The notes under the pieces: generated by a model | The model's database searches: none | Seen by the model: only the letters and a program-made list of their open reading frames with translations | Told to the model about the DNA's origin: nothing | Assembly: GCA_024516035.1 (NCBI GenBank) | Contig: CM044955.1 | Span: 48,901,715-48,965,714 of the forward strand | DNA: 64,000 nt | Reading direction: 5' to 3' | DNA from: Bactericera cockerelli | Taxonomy: Eukaryota > Arthropoda > Insecta > Hemiptera > Triozidae | Translations under genes and position numbers: made by a program | Shown: one piece after another, positions 48,729-58,903 of the stretch | Numbering within the stretch: the first letter of the stretch is position 1 | How the letters are laid out: every line of letters starts with the position of its first letter

Positions 48729-49712
48729 TTAGTCTAGTACCGCAGGCGCAAAAATAGCGAAATAAATGCAAGTTTTGGTGTAGTTTTGATTTTTTGTACC
48801 ATAGTGTATTTTGAGCTGCTGAACACGAATCTGAGGTTTGCCAACAAAAATTTTACCGGCAAATTTTTTTACAGGCAAAAAACAGGCAAAAATTTGGACT
48901 ATTTTTAGTTTTTCTGAAATATCTCCCAAGTGATTTAATTAACGCCAACACTAATTCTATACAAAGTTGTTCACAACTAAATTCCCTACATTTTATGTTC
49001 TACAAAAAAAATTGTGCGACCAACCTTTGAGCTTTGAGGGCGCCCTCAAAATTCAGGCAAAAAATCAAAAGTGGCCAAATTTGCGATTTTTTGAAATTTT
49101 ACTTCAAAATAACGCTCCTGACAATATTTTTGGCAGTTAAAAATGTCATTGATGGCTTCAAGGCTAAAGTTTGAGACTTTTTCAGCCTATTAGAAGGACC
49201 TTTGCAGCCTTTTGGAGTGACATAGAGATCATAGTCACCTGTGTCTATCTAGAACCCTGGTTTTAAAACAAAAAGTCTTGCTGTACATGTGATTTTTGGT
49301 AATATAGTGTATTTATAGCTGCGAAGTATGAATTTGACGTTTGCCAACAAAAACATTGCCGTCATTTTTTTAACAGGCAAAAACGGCCTGAATGGAGCTT
49401 TTTTCAGTTTTTAACAATATCTACGAAACTATGCATTTCAAAGCAACGTTAGCTGATTACTAAGTTCAACATAACTAAATTTCCTACATATTTTGAGTTT
49501 TGAGAGCGTCCTCAAAGCCCAGGCAAAAAGTCAGAAAAGGCAAAATTTGGACTTTTTGAAATTTTACCTCGACATAACCGTTTTGGCAGTGTGAATGATA
49601 TTGTTTAGTTTAGACTCTAAAGGTCTAAACTTTAGAAGCTAAATTTCGTAACTTTCGCAGCTTTCTTGTAATACCTGGATCTAGATCAGGGTCACTTGCA
49701 TCAATCTAGGAC
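48729..49712 (+). repeat. Left inverted arm with tandem sub-units
   Basis: Two units of roughly 460-510 bp, each starting near TCTAGWAxCCTGG and containing TATAGTGTATTT, TTTGCCAACAAAAA and GGGCGCCCTCAAA-like words (48795 and 49300 for the first). A third, partial unit follows at 49706-49850, outside the part matched by the right arm. Confidence 0.85.
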
Positions 49713-50049
49713 CCTTCCTTGTTTTTAAACAAAGAGTTTTGTTGTAGTTTTTTTTTTTTGGTACACTAGAGTATTTGGACTGCGGAGTCCCGAATATTGT
49801 GTTTGCAAAAAATAAGTTGCCGGCCAACAAACTGTTTCCTACTATTCTTTCAAATGTCATCCTAAGTGAGTATTGCTATTTTGTCGGTTCCAATCAGGCT
49901 GGGTGAGGTCGATGTGAGATTAGTTTGTGATGGCAACGCCTATCTATTCCACTGTCCTATATTTCTACATTATGAGCAGTTCATTTTCAATTTATATATC
50001 GGGCACCTGATTTTAAAGTGTTGGAGAAAGCGTTCTCATAAGATGGACA

Positions 50050-51767
50050 GTGGGGATGACATCCATTCAGCATGTGTCAGAACAAATCAAACATTTCTGT
50101 GGTGTTTCGCTTTCTAGCTCTGATCAACACGTTGCTTTGAAGGATGCAGCAGTAAAAAGAGACAACAAAGATGGAATGGAGATGTTCGAATGGTTGCAAC
50201 AACATCTCCCTTTTCCCAAAAATCCATGTTTGTACTCACTCAGCACGGTTGTGGTGGCTGACGAACGCATATACTACCATAACCAAAGAACTAGGTGTCG
50301 AAAGCATCCAGAAGAATGTCATTGGTATGACTTCAGTAGCCTTAAATTTAATAGAAATGATAGAGTTCAACCGCTTGCAGTCATGCGTAATGCCATAAAA
50401 ATTGACAATCAAATGGTCCCCGTCAATCCCACAACTTTATTCCAACGGATTTCAGTTGCAAAGCATTCCAACGAAGAGCTCGAAAACTTTTTGAGCTACG
50501 ATCTAGGACCTTAATCTTTGTCACTTTTTGACAAGGGATGCATGAGAAAAGGAACAAAGTCCACTCTCTACAAAGATCTTAAGCCCCTGACGTACAAGCA
50601 CTTTACGTAATTGATGGGGGATTCCTGTATGTAATTGATGGAGGATTCCTGTTACACAGAGTTGTCTGGCCTACAAATGCATCATTCTCTTCAAGCTGTG
50701 ACAGATACATGCAGTATGTCATCTCCAAATATCCTGGGGTAGTAGTTGTCTTCGATGGCTATCCTGAAGATATTCAAAGAGGAACAAAGACAGCTGAGCG
50801 TATGAGGAGAACTAGGACTCTCTCATCTGCAGACATGCTTTTTGATGAGACCATGACACCAACAATGTCAAAAGATAATTTTCTAGCAAATCCAAGAAAT
50901 AAGAGTCGTCTCATTGACTTACTTGCTACCAAATTTTCAGAAGCAGGTTTGCAATATAAGCAGGCAGAAGAAGATGCAGGCGTACTGATTGTTACGACCT
51001 CACTCAAATGAGATATTAGTAATCTTGTTATCTTGATTGGGCTCTGTGAAGTTGACAATGTCTTCTATTTAAAACCTGGAAACCAGACCAATTGTCCAGC
51101 TTTGTATTCACCCCTTGAAGCTGCAACTTCCTCATGCGTGAAAAAACACAGTCATCCTCTTTCTACATACAATGAGCGGGTGTGATACGACGTCGGCTCT
51201 CTTTAAACAAGGAAAAAGGAAATTTTTAAAAACCCTTGTAAAAAGTCCTAGTCTTGGAAAAATTATAGACGTCTTCAAAGACTCTGAAGCGTCCCAAGAC
51301 TCTGTAGTCGCAGCAGGAGAACGCTTCTTAATACATTTGTATGCGTCCAGTGAAAAAAGTCCGTCTTCACTTAATCATCTGCGATACATATGTTATACCA
51401 AGGCAGCCTTTAGAATCAACTCCAACACTGCTGCGTTACCACCGTGTGCACTCCTTCAGGGTGTACCCTGTACCATCAAGTGCAACAATGGTTGGGAGTA
51501 AGTAAAGCTCCTGAAGAATGGGGATGGAAGCAAACTCAAACAGGTGTAGAACTTATATTAAATCTCTGTCCCCCCGCTCCCCCCGAATTTCTGAAGCTCG
51601 TTTCCTGCAAATGTACGAGAAACTGTGGCTGCAGGAAAGCAAGACTCTCCTGCTCCGCTCTATGCTTGCAGTGCGAAGGGTCTGGCAATAACATGCCATC
51701 AATGGAGGACCCTGATCCAAGTCCCTCACAAAAATGTGCTGCAAAGGTCACAAAATTTAGCCTTTAA
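50050..51767 (+). pseudogene. Decayed gene of a PIN/FEN1-like, cysteine-cluster protein family
   Basis: N-part (50050-50607, in-frame stop at 50512): LSSSDQHVALKDAAVKRDN, VQPLAVMRNAIKI, VPVNPTTLFQRISVAKHS. Middle (about 50629-51008): YVIDGGFLLHRVVWP, VVVVFDGYPEDIQRGTKTAE, FLANPRNKSRLIDLL, QAEEDAGVLIVTT, then a stop. Next (51150-51450): FLHTMSGCDTTSALFKQGKR, LNHLRYICYTKA. After a frameshift: YHQVQQWLGVSKAPEEWGW and a Cys cluster CKCTRNCGCRKARLSCSALC (51606-51665). This order matches, from memory, a large multi-copy arthropod protein family of unknown role. FDGY and EEDAD-like strings suggest a PIN/FEN1-type nuclease fold, with one acidic position here replaced by Gly. The 3' end runs into the right arm. 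Confidence 0.7.
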
Positions 51768-52667
51768 ACCATTAATAATATCATTCACACTGCCAAGAAG
51801 TTTATGTCGAGGTAAAACCAAAAAAAAACTAAAATTTTGCCTTTCCTGACTTTTTGCCTGGGCTTTGAGGACGCTCTCAAAGCTCAAAGGTTGGTTGCAC
51901 AAAAAAGTATTATGTTATGTAGGAAATTTAGTTATGCTGAACTTAGTAATCAGCTAACGTTGCTTTGAAATGCATAGTTTCGGAGATATTGTTAAAAACT
52001 GAAAAAAGCTCCATTCAGGCCGTTTTTGCCTGTTAAAAAAATGACGGCAATTTTTTTGTTGGCAAACGTCAAATTCATACTTCGCAGCTACAAATACACT
52101 ATATTACCAAAAATCACAAGTACAGCAAAACTTTTTGTTTTAAAACCAGGGTTCTAGATAGACACAGGTGACTATGATCTCTATGTCACTCCAAAAGGCT
52201 GCAAAGGTCCTTCTAATAGGCTGAAAAAGTCTCAAACTTTAGCCTTTAAGCCATCAATGACGTTTTTAACTGCCAAAAATATTGTCAGGAGCGTTATTTT
52301 GAAGTAAAATTTCAAAAAATCGCAAATTTGGCCACTTTTGATTTTTTGCCTGAATTTTGAGGGCGCCCTCAAAGCTCAAAGGTTGGTCGCACAATTTTTT
52401 TTGTAGAACATAAAATGTAGGGAATTTAGTTGTGAACAACTTTGTATAGAATTAGTGTTGGCGTTAATTAAATCACTTGGGAGATATTTCAGAAAAACTA
52501 AAAATAGTCCAAATTTTTGCCAGTTTTTTGCCTGTAAAAAAATTTGCCGGTAAAATTTTTGTTGGCAAACCTCAGATTCGTGTTCAGCAGCTCAAAATAC
52601 ACTATGGTACAAAAAATCAAAACTACACCAAAACTTGCATTTTTAAAAGCCAGGATTACTAGACTAA
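51690..52667 (-). repeat. Right inverted arm
   Basis: Inverse of 48729-49712, two sub-units. The similarity starts inside the last part of the decayed gene (GACCCTGATCCAAGTCCCTC region), so the protein's C-terminal tail there is arm sequence. Confidence 0.85.
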
Positions 52668-52929
52668 AATGGCGATTCTCCCGATTTTACCGATTATTTA
52701 GTTTTTCATCACTCGCAGTAACACCATTTTCTTTCGCAACTTCTAACCTGTTCGAGTACCGACTTTCGAGGGATTGAAGTATCCTCAATCCCAGTTCAAT
52801 ATTAGGATGAGCCACCCTGTAATTCACAAACACCCCCATTATTCTTAAAGACCTAGTTCCGCTTGTTGTATCAGTAGAATCAGAGCCAAATTAGATTTAC
52901 GAGAAACTGAGAACCGAAGTGGATATCTC

Positions 52930-53060
52930 AGCTGAGATCTGAGATAATCGAGTTTGATTCCCGCAAGTGTCATTAAGTTAGAATTTAGGACCGGAAGAAC
53001 TTAATGTCACCATCCTTAGAGCCCTGTCTGCAGTAGTTTGATTCCCGCCAGTTACATCAA
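52930..53060 (+). repeat. Duplicated B-box-like segment
   Basis: AGTTTGATTCCCGCAAGTG (about 52969) and AGTTTGATTCCCGCCAGTT (about 53035) lie 66 bp apart, each followed by similar sequence. Possibly two SINE heads or one duplicated. Weak. Confidence 0.35.
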
Positions 53061-53117
53061 GATTAGGGAGAAGTTACGGTCAAATAGTAAAACAAGTTTA
53101 GATTTTTTTTTTAATTT

Positions 53118-53345
53118 GTGTTTAACGTCGCCTTCAACTGCATGGTCATATCACGATGGGGGCGTTAGGTACCTTCCATTCGCAGGAAACTCACAAACCT
53201 GCTACCCATATTAACCTCACCCAGCCTGGGTTTGGCCGGAATGCCAGCATCACGAAGTCTTCACCTCGCTGGACGTTGCTTAACTTCAGTGATCCTACTA
53301 GAACCGGTGCATTCAACGCGCCATCGACGCTGGCACAAGAATGGA
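53118..53345 (-). mobile_element. 5S-rRNA-derived SINE, uninterrupted copy
   Basis: Minus strand: GCCAGCGTCGATGGCGCGTT, GCACCGGTTCTAGTAGGATC, ACTGAAGTTAAGCAAC (5S rRNA head), then GGCATTCCGGCCAAACCCAG, GCTGGGTGAGGTTAATATGG (body), ATCGTGATATGACCATGCAG, GGCGACGTTAAAC and a short poly-A. It provides the empty site for the 35385-38014 insertion. 5S-headed SINEs form the SINE3 class. Confidence 0.85.
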
Positions 53346-53347
53346 TA

Positions 53348-53466
53348 TAATCCAAGTGAACACTCTTAAATCGGGCTATAGTGCGCTGTGATTGGTTGAA
53401 CCTCTCGAGATGAAGGCGTGTAGGACTCAGGCTTAGCTTCACTTTAGTCCTGTTTTAGATAAGGCT
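53348..53466 (-). mobile_element. MITE copy, family of 58593-58737
   Basis: The minus-strand end GAGAGCCTTATCTAAAACAG aligns to GTGCCGTATTATGAAACAGG. The shared core GCTGTGATTGGTTGAA is at 53388 and GGCGTGT follows. Abuts the head of the 5S SINE. Confidence 0.5.
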
Positions 53467-53713
53467 CTCAATGTCACACACCATTTAGCATAATGAGCAT
53501 GTCTGTATTTCGAAAACAGATTTTGATTCCTTCCAGCGCCAGCGGCTTCTAGATTGATACAGGAATGACTTCCTAAACCAGTCAGTCAGAACAGAAAAGT
53601 GAGAAGTTCTAATGATGTCACCCTCCATTGAGTTCTGACTAACAGTTTCTGTCAACAACGAGAGTTCAGCAAGCTTTACACGCCTGTTAATCCTGAATGC
53701 ACTTTGCGCTGCC

Positions 53714-53866
53714 ATCTTGATATGGACAAGCAGTGGCGGCCTTTCAGTAACCTCTTGAGGAAGGGGTACCAATATACCAAGATTTCAGTAATTTTCTCCA
53801 TTAGTATCTTGATAAGGACAAATAGTGGCAACCTTTCACTAACATCTTGAGGGAGGTTGTACCAAG
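53714..53866. repeat. Tandem duplication, ~93-bp period
   Basis: ATCTTGATAWGGACAARYAG and TGGCRRCCTTTCASTAAC then TCTTGAGGRAGG recur at 53714 and 53807, diverged at about one base in eight. Confidence 0.8.
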
Positions 53867-54237
53867 TTGACCACTGGTTAACTCGTTGCACTCAATTATT
53901 TTGATTTTTTTTTTACTCACTTCTACTTATTATCAAACCTATCTCTTTTTCTTTCTGTGTTCCTTCCTTTTTAATATGATCATTATTTTTAATGTATGGA
54001 TTCCCCAAAGAGACGTAGAAATGTCTAGAGAACATCATTCTTATCAGAAGCTGAGCAATAATGCTCCTTTTTGTACAGCTCCTACCACCCGAATCTCTAA
54101 GCAATTGCATGAATACAATGATAAAAATAATATCGCCTTATTTATAGTGCCCGATTAGGACAATTAAGTCCCATTATTTCAGCAGTAAGTCCAAGAAGTA
54201 TTATCATGTGTTAAAAATCCCAAATGGGAGAATAACT

Positions 54238-54300
54238 TGTCATGTCCCATCTGGGTTTCAAACCCGCGACCTCTGGCATGTCTGGTTTCACAGACAATTT
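54238..54300 (-). mobile_element. tRNA-like SINE head
   Basis: Minus strand CGCGGGTTTGAAACCCAG (B box and T arm with GGGTTTGAAACCC) after CCAGACATGCCAGAGG. No closed cloverleaf. Confidence 0.45.
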
Positions 54301-54304
54301 ATTA

Positions 54305-56665
54305 TCATTATTTCGAAAAATTCTCTTCCACTTTCGTATTCACACCACTGATTTTAAGAGATACCATAATTAGGTTTAAAAGTCGTGTGGCAAGTTTTTT
54401 TTTATATAATTATATATTCATCAAAAGTAAAATCAAAACTGCAAATAGTGCAAATCCATACTTTTTGGCAAGAGCCCACATCAGTACCAAGTTGTTGGTA
54501 CTCCAAATAGCCACTTCCACTTTGGTTGAAAGTATGCAAGTTGCAACCAGCAGAACTCGTCAGCTCATTAACGATGTCTAATGGGCGAAATACATACTTG
54601 TTTGGCTTAAAGTCGTCCACCAATAATGCAAAAAAATCGTTTTTTTTTTTTTATTATTTCAAGTTTCTACTCCTAATAAAGTTTTTTCTTGTATTAAGTT
54701 TGGTTTTAATACCTTTTTTAATGTTACCTACAAATCCATTATCTTTTTCATTTTAAACTCGATTTTTTCATTTAATTCTCTTTATGGATTTTCAGTCAGA
54801 TTTGTGGAAAAATCTACCTAGTAATCGATTTACTATTTGAATCATGTCAAAGGTGAACTACAGAATCTCTTTCTCTCTTGTTTTTTTTGTTCAAGTATCC
54901 AATGTAATGTCTAAATTGCTTACATAGGTAATTGTTCATTACCTAGCATCACGATTTCTTGAATCTATTCCTGGTCAAGTGTTCCGTTTCTAAATTTCCA
55001 ATTGAAATTTCAATCCGAAAATAAACTCATCTGATGGCTCTAACCACAAGAGGTTAAAAGTTAGATGATAGATAGGTCAGTTAGGTAATCAATAACTTCC
55101 TAGGAACCCTGTAACTAATGGTAAGGATGAAATTGGTGATGGACTCAAGAGATGAGAAATACATACCTCATACCTCGTTTTGTGAAAAGACATTGAATTA
55201 ACTGACGTGATTGCAGAATTGTATAAAGGTGACAATTTAATTACTTTGGGTTTTTTACAAATCCAGGAATATTTTTTGGTTTTAGAAAAGCTTGGGTGGC
55301 GCGGCACGGTGATATGTAAATTTGAAATTTTTACCTTATCTTTTTTAACCTTATCCATGCCACTAATTCATTCAACCACTCCTGATCATTGTCTCTCAGT
55401 AATGACTATATCTAGGAAGTTGAAATGATTCTTCTGATTCTTGATGTGCAATAAACAGGATTCATCTCATGTTCTCAAAAGATATCAGCCAAGGGGCGAA
55501 TATTTAGCCTTTGATACGCCGGAATGAATATGCCGGAATCGGTAAAGTACCTCCTAACACCGGGTTTGGTGTGTCATTTTTATTATATTGAGCTGTTATT
55601 AGATTTAATAAGAAAATTACCTATCAATGTTTCTCAAAAAATACACATCACAGAAACTTCACAACTTTTCGAATAATAAAAGGATCCATCCCCGTACAGC
55701 TTCATTATATGAAATGCCCCCAGGTTCAAAACATGAAGGCACCCAGTCACGTAACCTGTGATATGAAATGAGAGGAAAGCCCTCATGCCCCTAATCATAG
55801 GAAGGATACATTTAGGACCGAAGGCATTATTGAAGGCTTAGGTGAAGTTGCTAATGCTAATAACAAGTATAACTTATCTCTTTGGATTGGATTGATAGGA
55901 GTTCATTGGGATCGGAGGCACAATCCTAACTAGCTAGGAGGGGGTGCCACGGTGCGATCCCAAGATCAGATGATAATCTCTATAATCTTCCAACTCGAGG
56001 CTAATTTGATTTCTTTGAATCATTTAAACCGCGTCAAAAATATAGAGCAAGATTCTTTCACTTGTATTTCAGATCTCAATTTTCGATTTGCTCAAAATGT
56101 TGGAGATATTATAGGTTTCTTATCGCGCGTATCTTTCGATAATGTCTAATATCTCGATCAACTCGTAATTGCTTTAGTTCGTTTGGAATGAACACAGTTA
56201 AAATGGGACTACCTGCCTCGTAGCTACTTCAACAGTTCTAATAAAATTACAAAAAAACTTTTATATTTATATCAATCACAAGAGGATGTCATAATACCTG
56301 AAATCAGAACTTAATATTGAACATGAACATGTGAGAGGAGGAAGTTAGTAATAAGTGTAATAACGATTGCGGTTACCAGCGGTCCAGAAACTGCCAAATA
56401 TCCTATTTATTGTAATACATAAAATAAATTTTTAATAACAGACCAAAAACGTTAGGTAATTATTTGTAAATAAGATCATATTAGAAATCCAAAGTAATCT
56501 TAGGTATACGAGTATGTAATATTTTATATAAAACTAGGATTCTTTAAATTTTCACTCACCGACTTAAGTTTCGCCTAGGCTCGTAACGCATAGAAAAAAA
56601 ACATTTAAGTTTTATAAAATGTCTTCAATAGTGTCATTTTATTTTTCCATATTTTTTTTCAAGTC
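54305..56665. other. No recognisable feature
   Basis: AT-rich. Open frames at 54237-54756 and 55089-55428 overlap on both strands and lack motifs. Confidence 0.5.
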
Positions 56666-56667
56666 TA

Positions 56668-56735
56668 TTACTTATGTACTCCCGGTGGAATTCAAACCTT
56701 CTAGTCCTGACAGTAGCAATCACCAAATTCGGCTT
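56668..56735 (-). mobile_element. tRNA-like SINE head
   Basis: The minus strand reads AATTTGGTGATTGCTACTGT then AGGTTTGAATTCC, with A- and B-box spacing. Degenerate. Confidence 0.4.
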
Positions 56736-56739
56736 ACGT

Positions 56740-57780
56740 TTGATCTTTACTGACTGACTTGCAATAAACTTTGGGTATTAAATCCTCAAATCATGATTTT
56801 CGGATAAGGTATATCTCGTGGCTAAAGTTCATTTATTATCGGGAATAATAATTGTACTACTTCGTATTCGCTCAGACTCCTTGTTAAAATCAAGGTTTTT
56901 GTCAGGACCGTAATTTGAGGGGAAGGCACATTTCGTCTGTAATAGGGCTTCTTGATCTTGATGAAGAGTTCATATCAAATATGTATAATATGTATATTCG
57001 TATACATAATTGTATAAGAATAGAATAGAATATACCTTGTTTATACTACCGAGGTAAGACTGAAAAGTCCCTTTACTCCAGCAGTAAAACAGGTCTTATA
57101 TTATATTTTATGGTATTAGTCTATCGAAAGGATCTTCCAATTTTATTGGTCTACATATGGGAAGGATAATGCGACCTATTTAAATATTGACCTACTTAAT
57201 TGGTAAATTTTAACGGCTGTTTTGACGGGATTTTACTATCAACGTTTTTTCGTACTCGCCAATTGAAACAAAATTTAAAAACCCGAGTTTGAAGAATATT
57301 GTGTCATAAATGATAATGAATACGAATATCAATAATGACAAGTTGTTATGTGTCAAATCAGTCAAAAAAACAAAAGTTGTTGTTGTTACCTACCTAGGGT
57401 AGCTACAGCTAGGGCAGTGACGGTGTCTTTCCAACTTGAGTTGAAAAGTTGACTTCTTCTGAGAGACATATTTCAATGTATGATATGCAGACCAGGTACC
57501 TACACCAATCAACCAAATATACAAAAGTGAGAAATTGTACTTGATGTAAATGAATATCAGAAGATATGATATTATGGTTTCAGAAGTATCAGAATTAGAG
57601 ACTAATTTCATTTTTCAGGGCCCTCAAAAGAAACCCCTTACTCCAGCCCTGGGTTCAAAGAGATTTATCTTGACACCTGCTTACAGCGGGCAGCAGGTGC
57701 AGTGGTCTTGGAGTGGGCGTTTCATTCACCAGCAAGAAAACCGAGCATAATTGAAGATCCAGGCTCACCCCTTCACTTAT
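56740..57780. other. No recognisable feature
   Basis: Non-coding AT-rich DNA up to the next MITE. Confidence 0.5.
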
Positions 57781-58107
57781 ACAGGGTATTCCTAAATTTC
57801 GTTCACAAAATTGAGAAAATACAAATTATACATCGATTGTTTAGTAATAATAATAACACTCTTTAGTGGAAGACAACCACCAGGCGAGGTTATTGTTTCT
57901 GCTCAACGGAGAAAAAAAACATACTTAAGTCATGGGAAACATCATCATAATATTAAGCTAGGTTCGCTTACAAAAGGTCTCTTTTGCTTTTACAATGCAT
58001 TTTCTTATACAAGTAGATTCGACATTTTTTCTTTTTCTTCTTTCTCATGGTTTCATTTATTCTGCCACTCTTACTTACACATTTGACTGCTGTTTGGAAC
58101 ACCCTGT
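57781..58107. mobile_element. MITE, 327 bp, TATACAGGGT ends
   Basis: Ends TATACAGGGTATTCC and, inverted, TATACAGGGTGTTCC, with TA flanks. The interior includes the repeat fragment at 57845-57900. Ends resemble mariner-type termini and those of the elements at 10517 and 28194. Confidence 0.7.
57845..57900 (+). repeat. Repeat fragment shared with 20960-21060 (minus strand)
   Basis: AATAATAACACTCTTTAGTG then GAAGACAACCACCAGGCGAG, a few substitutions from the 20990-21045 copy. Carried inside the MITE. Confidence 0.6.
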
Positions 58108-58592
58108 ATATGTATTTATAAGTCATATATTACAGGTTAACACTACAGCCTCTCCGGTACATCCATGCATAACAAATTTTCGGTTCTCTATCGTCTGGGG
58201 AAGTCACTCAACTTGTAGGCTTTGAGAATTATTCATTTAACCCTTCAATGCCCGAATTAAAATCGACCAAAATGTTGTTATGATAGTTCGAAGAAATGTT
58301 TCTTATTTGGTTTAGTTCTTTACCTATTCAATATTATATCTCAATATTGAAAGGGTTTACCTGGTTTCTTGAAATATAAGAAATTAAGTAGAAAGTTTAA
58401 GGTTGTGTTCATTGTCCAAATGCGGAAGTTCCTTAAATCTATGATTCGCAACTTCAAAAATTGGATCATTGTAAAATGTAATTTTCAAAAATAAAAATAA
58501 AATATGTAAGGCTAGTATACAAAAGAAAACAAGAGACTTGGTGCTTCAAAAATGCTTTCACCATAATAGTCAAATATCTCTTAAAAAAATAA

Positions 58593-58737
58593 GTGCCGTA
58601 TTATGAAACAGGATTAAAAATCTCTCTCACTAAACAGCTGATATAAATACCCTGTGATTGGTTGAATTTCCCACCAGAGGGCGTGTTAAGGGATAATGTA
58701 AGATTAGTAAATCTAATAATGTTTCATAATTCGGTCC
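58593..58737. mobile_element. MITE, 145 bp, PIF/Harbinger-like
   Basis: Ends GTGCCGTATTATGAAACA and, inverted, GGACCGAATTATGAAACA. TAA flanks both sides, a 3-bp TWA duplication as in PIF/Harbinger. The core CTGTGATTGGTTGAA...GGGCGTGTTAAGGG is shared with 30702 and 53348. Confidence 0.75.
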
Positions 58738-58870
58738 TAAAGGTCTCGAATAGATTACCACTTTAGAGTTATGAATATCAGATTTATTCAATCAGGACTG
58801 TCTGTATTTTCTGTAATATTTGACCATGTCTAAATAACTCAACCTTTAGAGAGCCGTAGAGATGCCTGCC

Positions 58871-58903
58871 TTCAATCAGTATCATAGTATGATACTGATT
58901 GAA
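58871..58903. repeat. Perfect 16-bp palindrome with one-base centre
   Basis: TTCAATCAGTATCATA-G-TATGATACTGATTGAA. No element ends are seen around it. Confidence 0.9.

Larger units (their letters stand above)
48729..52667. mobile_element. Long-TIR element, 3.94 kb, ~1-kb arms around a decayed gene
   Basis: Outer ends read TTAGTCTAGTA on one side and TACTAGACTAA on the other. The arms 48729-49712 and 51690-52667 are inverted copies, nearly identical over most of their length. The core (49713-51690) holds a third partial arm unit on the left and a broken gene on the plus strand (50050-51767). Flanking target duplication is not evident. No DDE transposase is visible. The layout is that of a fold-back transposon whose only gene belongs to a PIN-like/cysteine-cluster family. 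Confidence 0.8.

Noticed and set aside
52477..52662. 61-aa frame also present at 48729-48929
   Set aside because: Both are the same TIR sequence read on opposite arms, with no coding features.
48729..52667. DDE transposase in the long-TIR element
   Set aside because: No DDE-type spacing or RNase H-like motif was found in the core; only PIN-like and cysteine-cluster motifs.
53235..53345. 5S rRNA gene
   Set aside because: Diverged from 5S at many positions, lacks the 3' half and continues into a SINE body with poly-A.
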